DNA of 64,000 bases from Corbicula japonica (GCA_038501625.1 JAZAYU010000174.1:248001-312000), one strand, 5' to 3'; numbered from the stretch's first letter, positions 34,122 through 45,175 are shown. Notes: generated by a model from the letters alone, not told the origin. Translations and numbers: made by a program.

Positions 34122-35914
34122 ATGATGGAAAATATGCAAATCCAGGGAACACACCCTCGCATGAACTGGGAATCACGAGATTTGGCCCTTGAATTCAAAA
34201 GCTTCAAGGCGCACTGCGAGTTTATGTTCAAAGGTCCTCTCCATGACCAAACCGAGGAAATTAAATGCAACTATTTCATGCTTTGGACTGGTGATAAGGG
34301 TCGACAAATATATTCTACTTGGAATTTAACAAATGATGAGAAGAAACTTCTACAAACCTACTACACGAAATTCGAAAATTACTGCAAACCCAAATCGAAC
34401 ACCATCTACAACAGATTCCTTTTCAAATCTAGGACTCAAAACCCTGACGAAAGTTTTGAACAATTTGTAACGGATCTTAAACTGTTGATCAAGGACTGCG
34501 CCTATAATGAAGTAGTGGTAGACGAAATGGTACGAGACCACATAGTGTTTGGCGTCAAGTCATCGAAGCTCCGTGAAAAACTCATCAATGAAGGTACAGG
34601 ACTTACTCTTCAAAAAGCTATGGACATCGGCAGAACGTATGAACTGAGCCAATCACAAATGAAACGTATGGGAAAAGGCGAAAATCATCAATCGGTTAAT
34701 TACATTGGGAAAAAGGGACACAAGAAATCCGGAAAACAAACACCTGCCAAAAGCCAGAAATCAACTTCCGGTAAAACAAGTCAACAAAGGAACCCCGACA
34801 AGCAGAATTCTTCGAAGAAATGTCAAAACTGTGGTAATCAACATGATAAACAAACAACGTGCCCGGCAAAGGGGAAGACGTGCCTGTATTGCAAAAAACT
34901 TAATCATTTCAGTGCTGTATGTCGATCAAAGAAACGCGATCAAAAAGGTCATCAGGTAAATGACTTGTTTCTTGACCAGTACAGTGACACCAATTCTGAA
35001 TCAGACACAGATTATACAGAGCAATACTTTGTTGATACAATCACAGTTGACCGAAACAAATTACAAGCATTTGCTAATGTTGCTGTTGGACCGAAAGCAG
35101 TTCCAATTAATTTCAAACTAGACTCAGGAGCCCAAGTCAATGTCATCCCAAAGCACATTTTCAAGACACTAGGGGTCAGAGGTTCACTAGCAAAAAGTGA
35201 CAAACCACTCACAACATACAATGGTTCTGAATTCAAGGTTGAAGGTCAAATCAACATGCAAATCAAGCATAACAAGTCAACACACTATGCAGATTTCTAT
35301 ATTGTTGATACAGCATCAAGTCCTATACTAGGTTTAGGTACATGCTTAGAACTCAACATGCTGAAATTTGTGCATTCCTTACAACCAAATGTTGAGCCAT
35401 TCACAAAAGAACAAGTATTGTCAAAATACAAAGATGTATTTACTGGGTTAGGTGAACTACCAGGTGAATTCGATATTCATCTGAAACCCGACGCTAAACC
35501 AGTTATACATCCTGCCCGACGAGTTCTGTTTGCTATCCAAGACAAACTTAAAAAAGAACTTGACAGAATGGTCAAAGATAAGGTCATTGCAAAGGTCACA
35601 ACTCCTTCACAGTGGGTGAACAGCATGGTTACTGTTCAGAAACCCAATGGATCACTTAGAGTATGTCTTGATCCAAAAGACCTTAACGCTGCAATTATCC
35701 GACCACACTATCCCTCAAGGTCACTAGATGACATTTTACCAGACCTTACAGGAGCGACTGTTTTCTCAAAACTGGATGCCCGCAATGGGTATTGGTCAGT
35801 TAAACTCAGTGAAAAGTCCTCTTACTTGACGGTATTCAACACTCCATTTTACAAGTATCGTTTTTTGAGATTACCATACGGTCTCAACAATTCAAATGAT
35901 GCATTTGTACAAAC
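34122..35914 (+). CDS. gag-pol: Gag-pol N-terminal half: gag, two CCHC knuckles, protease, RT fingers/palm start
   Basis: ATG ATG at 34122. Residues 1-230 are a gag capsid-like domain. Knuckles span residues 234-267: CQNCGNQHDKQTTC (C-x2-C-x3-H-x5-C) and CLYCKKLNHFSAVC (C-x2-C-x4-H-x4-C). The retropepsin active site is LDSGAQVNVIP (Asp 334), with flap/C-terminal ILGLGTC. RT begins near residue 455 (PVIHPARRVLF) and includes LRVCLDPKDLN and FSKLDARNGYWSV (first catalytic Asp 552) up to LPYGLNNSNDAFVQ. The last four residues and stop come from the element inserted at 35913. There is no other frameshift or stop, consistent with a recent insertion. Confidence 0.93.
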
Positions 35915-37344
35915 AAGAGGGCCATGATGGCCCTGAATCGCTAACCTGAGTATGAAACTCAAGTTATTAACCAGAAACTGAATTTTTATTTTTAGCAACA
36001 GTGACCTTGACCTTGATCACAAACACGTGGGTAGCAATCCCAATTTGTCTCTTGTTATAAGCTACCCATATACCAAGTTTGGAGTCAATATGCCGAAGCA
36101 AACTCAACCTCAACCTTAACCTTGATCAGAGACACCTGGGTAGCAATCCCAAGCTGCCGTTTGATATAAGCTACTCATACACCAAGTGTGGAGTCAAAAA
36201 ACAAAAGCAAACTCATGTTATTAAGTGGAAACTGAATTTCTATTTTTAGCAACAGTGACCTTGACCTTGATCACAGACACGTAGGTAGCTTTCCCAAGTT
36301 GCCTCTTAATTTAAGCTATCCATATACCAAGTTTGGAGTCAATAGGCCAAAGCAATCTCAAGTAATTAAGTAGAAACTGAATTTCTATTTTTAGTAACAG
36401 TGACCTTGACCTTAATCACCGACACCTGGGTAGCAACCCAAAGCTGCCTCTCGATATAAGCTATCCATATACCAAGTTTGGAGTCAATAGGCCAAAGCAA
36501 TCTCAAGTAATTAAGTAGAAACTGAATTTCTATTTTTAGTAACAGTGACCTTGACCTTAATCACAGACACCTGGGTAGCAACCCCAAGCTGCCTTTTGAT
36601 ATAAGCTACCCATACACCAAGTTTGGAGTCAATATGCCAAAGCAATCTCAAGTAATTAAGTAGAAACTGAATTTCTATTTTTAGTAACAGTGACCTTGAC
36701 CTTAATCACAGACACCTGGGTAGCAACCCCAAGCTGCCTTTTGATATAAGCTACCCATACACCAAGTTTGGAGTCAATATGCCAAAGCAAACTCAAGTTA
36801 TTAAGCAGAAACTGAATTTCTATTTTTAGCAACAGTGACCTTGACCTTAATCACAGACATCTGGGTAGCAACCCCAAGCTGCCTTTTGATATAAGCTACC
36901 CATACACCAAGTTTGGAGTCAATAGGCCTTAGCAAACTCAAGTAATTGAGCAAAGACTGAATTTCTATTTTTAGCAACAGTGACCTTGACCTTGATCACA
37001 AACACCTGGGTAGCAACCCCAAGCTGCCATTTGATATAAGCTACCCATACACCAAGTTTGGAGTCAATAACCCTAAGCAAACTCAAGTAATTGAGCAAAG
37101 ACTGAATTTATATTTTTAGCAGCAGTGACCTTGACCTTGACCCTATGGTCATGATTTGAACAACTTTTGTAGACATCAGTGCCAGGATGCTTCAGGACAA
37201 ATTTGGTTAAAATCCATCAAGTGGTTTCAGAGGAGATGTTGTTTAAAGGAAATTGTTGACGGACGACGGACGACGGACGACGGACGCCGGACAAAGACGG
37301 GTCACAATAGCTCACCATGAGCCTATGGCTCAGGTGAGCTAAAA
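35913..37344 (+). mobile_element. Tandem-core non-autonomous element inserted in RT (145-bp units)
   Basis: The 5' end is ACAAGAGGGCCATGATGGCC. Units are marked by GTGACCTTGACCTTAATCAC with the G at 36255, 36400, 36545, 36690, 36835, 36980 and 37125, exactly 145 bp apart, plus two diverged units before. A GGACGACGGACGACGGACG tract then leads to a terminal stem-loop at about 37309-37340 (AGCTCACC outer stem, TGAGCC/GGCTCA inner stem, TAT loop) and an A-run. The ends match those of 2871-3965, but the core is different. The coding frame of the host element resumes directly after it. Confidence 0.9.
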
Positions 37345-39636
37345 ATGGAAGAATGCCTAGAAGGTCTTCCAGGGGTCAAAGTCATAGTTGACGACATTGT
37401 TTGCTTTGGCAAAAACAGAGCAGAACATGACAAAAACCTTGAAATGCTTATGGAAAGATGTAGAGAAAAAGGGGTCAAGTTAAATGCTGAAAAAACAGAA
37501 ATTGGAAAGACCGAAATTCCATTCTTTGGACATTTACTTACGTCTCATGGACTAAAGATAGACCCAAACAAGACAAAAGCAATCAGAGAAATGCCATCTC
37601 CGACTAGTAAATCTGAACTAGAGACGGTTCTTGGCATGATCAATTACCTGCAACGATTTGCACCAAATCTTGCAGAGATGACAAGCCCATTAAGAAATCT
37701 CTTAAAAAAAGATGTGATATTTCGCTGGGAAGCAGAGCATGAGAATGCCTTCCAGAAAATAAAAGCTGTAATCACACAACAGCCAGGTCAAGTACTAGCC
37801 TACTTCAATCCAAATGCTGACGTAACACTACAGGTTGACGCAAGCCAAAATGGTCTTGGTTGTGTTTTGTTACAAAATGACAAACCTGTTAGTTTTGCCT
37901 CGAAATCACTGACCAATGCTGAAAGAAATTATGCACAGATCACAAAAGAACTTTATGCTGTCTTATTTGGCCTGAAAAAGTTTCACCAAATGACCTATGG
38001 ACGACATGTGGTAGTTCAAAGTGATCACAAACCACTGGTTAGTATTTCACGTAAATGCATGCACGCAGCACCACCACGTCTGCAAAGAATCTTACTTCAA
38101 TTGCAGAAATATGACTTTGAAATTGTTCATGTACCGGGGAAATCAATTCCAGTAGCTGATACGCTTAGCCGCAGCTACTTGCCAGACGAATACCCTGAGT
38201 TGTGCGAAGGGTTAGATGTACATGTAGACTCTGTCATGGCTAGTATTCCGATTAGTGATCAAAAAATGAACATGATCAAATCAGCAGCCGAATCTGACAC
38301 AGAAATGCAAACATTGAAACACACAATTATGTTAGGTTGGCCTGAAAGGCGTGACGATTGTCCCAAAAACATACTTCCTTACTGGAATTTCCGGGATGAA
38401 ATTACGGTCATTAATGACATACTGCTCAAAAGCAACAAGGTCATTATACCTCAAGCGTGTAGACAGACGATGTTAGACAAAATTCATGAATCACACTTAG
38501 GTGTTGAGAAATGCACACAAAGAGCTCGTGAAATCATGTTTTGGCCTGAAATGACCAAAGACATTAAGAATAAAGTTCTCAGTTGCCAAATATGTCTTGA
38601 GAATAGAAATTCCAATGCAAAAGAGCCTATGATTTCAAATGCAATTCCCGACCGACCTTGGGAAGTTCTTGCTACAGACATATTTCACTGGAATGACGAA
38701 AACTATCTTGTCGTAGTAGACCTGTATTCTAGATTCTTTGAAGTTGGACGATTACCCAACCTCAGATCAAATACTGTCATACACAAGATGAAAGGTTTCT
38801 TTGCAACACATGGTATTCCTTGCAAATTGATATCTGATAATGCAGGATCATATTCCAGCGAAGAGTTTGAACAATTTGCAAAAATGTGGGATTTTGAGCA
38901 CATAACATCCTCACCATTGTACTCACAAGGTAATGCTGTAGCTGAAAGATGCATTCAGACTATCAAACGCATATTCACCAAAGCAAAAATGGAGAAAAAA
39001 GATCCATATATTGCTATACTAGAGTACTACAACTCACCACTGTCATGTGGAAGCAGCCCTGCTAAACTTTTGATGTCTCGACAGCTTAGGTCAATATTAC
39101 CTTTAACATCAGATCATTTACAACCCAAAACTCTTGACAAAACCGAAATAAAGACAAAAATGCAGAACACTCAAAAAAAATCTAAATCATACTACGATAG
39201 GTCCACAAAACCACTTAAAACACTATCAACAGGCGAGACTATACGTCTAAGACAAGGCAATAGATGGATACCAGCAATAGTTAAGAGAAAAGTTGATAAC
39301 AGGTCATATATTGTAGAGACGGAAGATGGAAATTCTTATCGTAGAAATCGCAGGCATTTGCTTAAATCAAATGAAAAACCATTCCCAATAATTGACTTCT
39401 CTGCAACAACTTCACAAAATCATGATTCAATACCACCCATGTTACAAATTCCAGAACAAGTACAACCTGACCTTACACAATCAGATACCAGTACATCACC
39501 AGAAAATATCACTCAAAATTCAATGCCCTCTCAAGCATCTACTTCACCAGTAATGCAGCCGGCAAGGCCACGGGTTGATGTCACTCGTACTAGGTCAGGA
39601 AGACAGGTAAAAAAACCTGACAAACTGGATTTATAA
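37345..39636 (+). CDS. gag-pol: Gag-pol C-terminal half: RT palm, RNase H, integrase
   Basis: It resumes at MEECLEGLPGVKVIVDDIV (RT Asp pair, residues 16-17). RNase H has QVDASQNG (Asp 164), TKELYAV (Glu 202), QSDHKPL (Asp 227) and ADTLSR (Asp 272). Integrase has HESH...CQIC (zinc site 381-417), then Asp 445 (VLATDIFHW), Asp 498 (LISDNAGSY) and Glu 534 (AVAERCIQT). A basic C-terminal part (GETIRLRQGNRWIPAIV, RRNRRHLLK) and a Ser/Thr/Pro tail ending TRTRSGRQVKKPDKLDL follow. All catalytic residues are retained. The listed ATG is an internal Met of the polyprotein exposed by the insertion, not a natural start. Confidence 0.93.
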   Translation: MEECLEGLPGVKVIVDDIVCFGKNRAEHDKNLEMLMERCREKGVKLNAEKTEIGKTEIPFFGHLLTSHGLKIDPNKTKAIREMPSPTSKSELETVLGMINYLQRFAPNLAEMTSPLRNLLKKDVIFRWEAEHENAFQKIKAVITQQPGQVLAYFNPNADVTLQVDASQNGLGCVLLQNDKPVSFASKSLTNAERNYAQITKELYAVLFGLKKFHQMTYGRHVVVQSDHKPLVSISRKCMHAAPPRLQRILLQLQKYDFEIVHVPGKSIPVADTLSRSYLPDEYPELCEGLDVHVDSVMASIPISDQKMNMIKSAAESDTEMQTLKHTIMLGWPERRDDCPKNILPYWNFRDEITVINDILLKSNKVIIPQACRQTMLDKIHESHLGVEKCTQRAREIMFWPEMTKDIKNKVLSCQICLENRNSNAKEPMISNAIPDRPWEVLATDIFHWNDENYLVVVDLYSRFFEVGRLPNLRSNTVIHKMKGFFATHGIPCKLISDNAGSYSSEEFEQFAKMWDFEHITSSPLYSQGNAVAERCIQTIKRIFTKAKMEKKDPYIAILEYYNSPLSCGSSPAKLLMSRQLRSILPLTSDHLQPKTLDKTEIKTKMQNTQKKSKSYYDRSTKPLKTLSTGETIRLRQGNRWIPAIVKRKVDNRSYIVETEDGNSYRRNRRHLLKSNEKPFPIIDFSATTSQNHDSIPPMLQIPEQVQPDLTQSDTSTSPENITQNSMPSQASTSPVMQPARPRVDVTRTRSGRQVKKPDKLDL

Positions 39637-40110
39637 ATTTTAACAAGTTTAACTTTTAATACAGTAATACTGCAGTTAAATATTGTGTAAATATTCATAA
39701 TGTTACTTTCATGAAATCAGTGTCTTTTATTTGTTTCCAAGGATTATCATTACAACAAGCAGATGTGAATTGTTAACATTTTATCTTATGCTACAAGTGA
39801 AAAATACTCTAATTTAGCTTTCATGAGTTGATAAACTTAGCAGATGAATATAATGTGCCAGTGATGATAACCAGATCTACAACCTTTGGACATTGTTGGA
39901 GATTAAACCAATTATACTACACTTATCTAAAGGACAACACCCCACATTTATTACATTTTATCATTTGAGTAATTACTAGGAATTTCGTTGGAAATTTTGC
40001 TAATCAATGAAATACCTTTTCTATAACGTATACTTCATAATTTTAGTGTGTTACCTTAAGTAAATAGTGTTTAAAATTTTATTCTTTTCATTTTTTCATA
40101 AAGAGGGAGA
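39637..40110 (+). other. 3' UTR and polypurine tract of the LTR element
   Basis: Non-coding, AT-rich. AAGAGGGAGA at 40101-40110 immediately precedes the 3' LTR and is the polypurine tract. Confidence 0.8.
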
Positions 40111-40332
40111 TGTTGTATTATATGCTAATAAAGAAACACTACTCACATACAATAATGAACAATGAGTTAAATGTATTACTTCCCTTTACTTGATAACTAT
40201 ATTGCATGCATTGTTTCTTATATACTGATGTTGTTCTCTTTCATAGCACTTGTTAGTCAGAACTTGAACATTAAACATGTAAACCAAAATTATCGTTGTT
40301 ACATCTCATACGCATTCCCAGAGAATATAACA
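40111..40332 (+). repeat. 3' LTR (222 bp)
   Basis: Reads the same as 33785-34006 throughout and is followed by CTAAT. Confidence 0.95.
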
Positions 40333-41800
40333 CTAATTACCCCAGGACACCCCACACTAACAATAAATAACCGAAAGATCCAATGAGATATCAGACAAAC
40401 CCTTGTATGACTCACCTGTTAACTTTTGGATGCACCAGATGTAATGTTCTAACAACTACCAGTGTTAGTATATATAAGCTTTATTACTATGCTGCTATAG
40501 CCAAGTCTACTATCAAAATGATTCATACAACAGATATTAGAGAGTTTATAATACAATGATGATAAACCACATGGACTTCACGAACCACACCATAATGTCC
40601 TCCGTCAGAGGCGGGAGGGTCAAACAACAACAACAACCACAGGGACTTATGTTTAACAGCTAGATACTACAATCTCTTCTTTTCTTCAGTTTGATTTTAC
40701 CTTTTAAAACAAATTCAAAATCAAATAAAATATTTTTTAAGAATACTGAAGTACGTCTAATGTCGATGTCCTCTGCAAAAATTTCATTCATAAAATGATA
40801 ATTTTCTCAAGAGCTCTAAGGTATACAAGATAGCAAAAGCAATTAAGCAAGTTTATAATGACATGATACAGTTCACCACTTGTGAGTTCTTAGCTGTGAG
40901 AAAGCTGCTATTCCCAAAACTCAAACAATTATATATAGAGAGATAAATGTACGTTATTTTTCCAAGATAATCCATACTGTTCTGAAACCTTAATCTGGAA
41001 ATTTTATCACAAAAATTCCACAAACATGTGTGTTCAGATTTCAGGACTACTGCGCCGTCTACCGTCTCATAAACTCAGTGAACTCTTTGGAGGTAAAATG
41101 ATCGGATTTCACATTTGGTACCACGTTCATTAGCACGAAGTAGATAGAGAGCGAGGTACCATCGAAAAATTCACATATACTGTAGCATTGGGTGACGTGA
41201 CCAATGAAGACACGTTTAAATAACAACTTATAAAAATACGTCCTTAAACCAGACCATTGAACTTAAATTAAACGATTCCTTTTTCAGTGTGAGTCTAGCA
41301 AATATTTAAGAATTATGATAACATCTGGAATACTTATCTAGTCGCTTAAACATTTGACTGTTTCACTGCGCATGTCTGTCATTTCAGCAAGTACATCCTG
41401 CTGGATTTAAGAATACAACGAACTTGGAGTCATATTACAAGATGCACGTTTACCATTATCCCAACAGGGTTGCTGATAGCAAATTCAAGTTGCACAAATT
41501 CTGCACAATGTTTGCCATATCATGTCGTTCAGTGCGCTGTTGTAAACACATTCTAGATGCTGGTATATAATAAAGAATAAGCTGTACCTCTTCTTTTTTT
41601 ATCACAAATGGTGCATATTTACTCTTTATCCATGCCAAGGTTTATCATGAATTATTGTGATGAGCAATAGGCCTAGTTGATAAGAAGCTGGAAAACAGAT
41701 ACAGAAAGAAAGTGTGACGTCATCCAGCAGCCAGTTTTTGGTTACAAAAGTCGTTTATTTTCTGGTAACGACGGAGAAAGAGTCTACTTAAACATTTGTT
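40333..41800. repeat. Duplicated segments C', A' and B (paralogous to 27.8-29.8 kb)
   Basis: 40333-40604 is inverted relative to 29388-29660. About 40940-41205 is inverted relative to 27830-28140. About 41340-41795 is direct relative to 28440-29140. Segment order therefore differs between the two loci. Confidence 0.8.
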
Positions 41801-42190
41801 GAGGCATTTTGGCAAAATGACGACAGTATTTATGAAACTTTTATACCATAACTTTTACCCCTTTCTACGCCATTTGAAAGTGTCATTTAAACACAATATT
41901 GTTAAGCTTATGCATTTCTTTTTGTGGGAATAAAAAATACTTACTGAATTTTAATGAACTTTCTCCGTAAATTTCCATACTTCATGAATATCGTTGAAAT
42001 AATAGCACTCCAACTTTGTTGATAAACATGAAAATACACGAAGCATATTTTCCATCGTCCGAATGTTTATCATCATGAGGCAGTTAGAGCGCCCCGCTGA
42101 GGTGTAGTGGTGTAGTGATAAGGATATTACTAAAGCAAATGCTTAATCATTCTCTTTTCTTCTTTTGATATCTCTTTGAAACTATAGAAC

Positions 42191-42233
<43 letters not shown>

Positions 42234-42243
42234 TATTTATTTA

Positions 42244-42297
<54 letters not shown>

Positions 42298-42320
42298 CAT
42301 TATTATTTTTATTATTATTA

Positions 42321-42387
<67 letters not shown>

Positions 42388-43174
42388 CTTTAAGTCATAC
42401 ATGGATTTAGATCTGTTTACACTTGTTTATCTTTTTGAATAAAAAAGCGTAGTTCGTGTTTATCTATTGGAGCCTCTTAGTTTGGATAAGAAAGATTCAT
42501 CAAGTATTCTGAGTAGGCGATTACATTCTTACATTTATCAGATCTTCAAGCTATCCCCCGTTTCGAGTTCAGCATTGTCTCTTATCAATATTTAATTTCT
42601 CTCAAACAGGCTAACCACTAGCATGGCACCAGCTAGATGGTTTATTAAGAAAACACTGAAATACTTATTACGGTATCTCCTTTTTTATTAATTTCATTTT
42701 TTCTTTTTTTACTGATTTGCTGAACCCCTATGTTCTGGGAGATAAGTACAATGCATGTCAGTAAGGTACCTGCAGGAGTTGCTTTTCTCGGAGGTATTGA
42801 TGATTATTGTATAATTGGCATGAGAATATATAACAGAACATAGGGACGGGAGCCAGTCTAGCTAACCTTTGACAGCTGTGTTATTGCTCTTTCATATTGC
42901 ACTTCAGGCATCAGGTTTATTTTGTGAACAGTGTTGCTCTAGAGCATTTTATTAACATGTGTAGAATCAAAGTTATGTATCATAATCTACATTAGATATT
43001 TTTTTAGATATAAAATAATGTTTATTTTCGCACGGAATTTATTTCATTTATTTTTGAGAACATGCAGCCGTTTTACTGTATTGTTTTGATTCAATCGCTG
43101 ACAATTAAAAACGTATAAGCCAACGACAGAAGCTCATGTCACTGAATTCTACAGTATGCAGTAAAGGCATGCTA
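41801..43174. repeat. (TTA)n microsatellite at 42192-42386 in otherwise featureless DNA
   Basis: About 195 bp of TTA repeats with a few TTTA and TCA variants lie at 42192-42386. The flanks, 41801-42190 and 42387-43174, show no gene or recognised element. Confidence 0.9.
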
Positions 43175-43415
43175 TCATTTATTGTTGTTGTTATTTCCCA
43201 GTTTTATGTCCCTCCCGCCTCTGAACGAGGACATTATGGTGTGGACATACCAGCTTCCCATGGTGGAGGAAGACCCCAGGTGCCCCTCCGGGCAATTTTC
43301 AGTCTTGAGCGGACACCTGGGTAGAACAACCGACGTTCCGCAAGCTAGCTGGTTAGCTTCCTCACATGAAAGATCTTGACCCTGGTAGGTCTCGAACTCA
43401 CAGCGGTGAAGGGCG
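43175..43415 (-). repeat. tRNA-derived SINE, second copy
   Basis: It shares the body with 30037-30270 (AAGATCTTGACCCTGGTAGG, TCTCGAACTCACAGCGGTGA, CGACGTTCCGCAAGCTAGCT). It retains the 3' tail side (TTGTTGTTGTTATTTCCCAG, CCTCCCGCCTCTGAACGAGG). The A-box end is truncated near 43415. The tail motif also appears at 29355-29405 and, inverted, at 40585-40640. Confidence 0.8.
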
Positions 43416-43622
43416 CAGGATAATCAAACATTCTACTCTCTATATATACCAGCTCGAACAAGTCCATTTTATGATCGGGGGTGCTTTACGGAAATTTATT
43501 GATTGATTATCAAACAGTTTATTAGCCTAATCAGAAAATAATCTGCACAAGCTTTTCTGCTTTAAAATGGACGCATATGCGACAATAAATGTCATATTGC
43601 CTTAACGATTATAAAGTATAGG

Positions 43623-43723
43623 TTATAGTTTATTTGGAGGCTTGTATGAAAATTAAACGGTCAGGCCCAGCACAGCTGGGCGACCGTTTAATGTTTCATA
43701 CAAGCCTCCAAATAAACTATAAC
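43623..43723. repeat. 101-bp near-perfect hairpin
   Basis: TTATAGTTTATTTGGAGGCT pairs with AGCCTCCAAATAAACTATAA, continuing through TGTATGAAA and TTAAACGGTC to the centre GCCCAGCACAGCTGGGC. It is probably a small foldback element. Confidence 0.9.
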
Positions 43724-44559
43724 GTATATAATGGTCGAAATTATTTTTGTAACAGACAAAACAGCCGCCACCTAAAATACCATATATGGGTATGCACAAA
43801 ATCAATAGTCAAAATGAAAGTGGTTTTGTCATTCAATGGAACGTAAACATGTAGAATTTTAATTAATAAATAAATCGTTTATAGCATGTCATAATAGTTT
43901 ATATCCGAATCAACGGGCTTATCCGTGTAGTTTGATAACGACCGACACTTTTCGCTGTTCTATTCACTAGCTTGTTTGTGACAAGAAATGGAAAGTGCAA
44001 ATACTGATCAGATGAAATTGATTTTATGGGTGATCTGGATCTTAACCGGCCGCCTATATGATAACAGACGTATCTATGAAATAAAGGATTAAGCAATTTA
44101 TGAAGATTATCATAAGCAAAAAAGTCAGAGCTAAAATATTTAAATGATATTCTTTTCTTCTGTCTTTCTAAGTCACGCCTCCTTGAACACTGTAGAAGAT
44201 CGTTAACGAACAAAATACTCGTACATGTCAATAAATAAATGTTCGAACAATATTATGAAGGAAATCGACCTATAATAAACACATTTGGACGTGCGACTTC
44301 ATGAGAATTAAGGTTCGAAATATTTGAAAAAAACACTGCATTGTCATTGGCTCAAAAATAATTTCAACCATTATATATACAATATAAGAATTTTTTCTAA
44401 AACCATAACATGATTACCGACTGCCACGCTAATATGACGACTTCTTAAAAATTCGTTATTTTTTTAAATAAATTGTTGCACAATTTTTTTTCGTAAGAGA
44501 ACAATAGAATCTGGACTAACACCGTGGTACATTTAGATTGCAATTAGCGGGACCAGTTT
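43724..44559. other. No gene recognised
   Basis: AT-rich with short frames only. No element boundary could be supported. Confidence 0.45.
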
Positions 44560-45175
44560 CGAACGTCAGCTACAAGTCGGCGGAGCTTTTAACGGGACCA
44601 ATATAAATCGGTTTTTTCAAGTTGGCGGAGCGTTTAGCGGGGCCAGTGTATATCGCTTTCTACAAGTGGGCGGAGCGTTTAGCGGGGCCTGTGTAAACCG
44701 TCATCTACAAGTGGGTGGAGCGTTTAGCGGGGCTTGTGTAAACTGTCATCTACAAGTGGGCGAAGCGTTTAGCGGGGCCTATGTAAACTGTCATCTACAA
44801 GTGGACGGAGCGTTTAGCGGGGCCTGTGTAAACCGTCATCTACAAGTGGACGGAGCGTTTAGCGGGGCCTGTGTAAACCGTCATCTACAAGTGGACGGAG
44901 CGTTTAGCGGGGCCTGTGTAAACTGTCATCTACAAGTGGACGGAGCGTTTAGCGGGGCCTGTGTAAACCGTCATCTACAAGTGGGCGGAGCGTTTAGCGG
45001 GGCCTGTGTAAACTGTCATCTACAAGTGGACGAACGTTTAGCGGGGCCTGTGTAAACCGTCATCTACAAGTGGGCGGAGCGTTTAGCGGGGCCTGTGTAA
45101 ACCGTCATCTACAAGTGGGTTGAGCCTTTAGCGGGGCCAGTGGAAAACGTCATCTACAAGCAGGCAGAGCGTTTA
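44560..45175 (+). repeat. 45-bp GC-richer minisatellite, about 13 copies
   Basis: The unit is TACAAGTGGGCGGAGCGTTT followed by AGCGGGGCCTGTGTAAACCG and TCATC, 45 bp. Outer copies are diverged and inner ones nearly identical. Because 45 is divisible by three, an open frame of 129 codons spans it with a 15-residue repeat (GGAFSGACVNRHLQV). I regard this frame as a by-product, since it lacks any flanking gene context. Confidence 0.92.

Larger units (their letters stand above)
33780..40337 (+). mobile_element. Young Ty3/gypsy LTR retrotransposon, Mag/Steamer-like, with CTAAT target duplication
   Basis: Two 222-bp LTRs (33785-34006 and 40111-40332) read as identical. They are flanked by CTAAT at 33780-33784 and 40333-40337. 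A primer-binding site, a single gag-pol frame and a polypurine tract are present, with order PR-RT-RH-IN. The two-knuckle gag, short LTRs and single fused ORF recall the Mag lineage, including Steamer of Mya arenaria; the lineage is inferred. A 1.4-kb non-autonomous element disrupts RT, so this copy cannot itself supply a full polyprotein. Confidence 0.92.

Noticed and set aside
43899..44231. 110-codon minus-strand frame
   Set aside because: No domain, low complexity absent but composition matches surrounding non-coding DNA, and no splice or start context.
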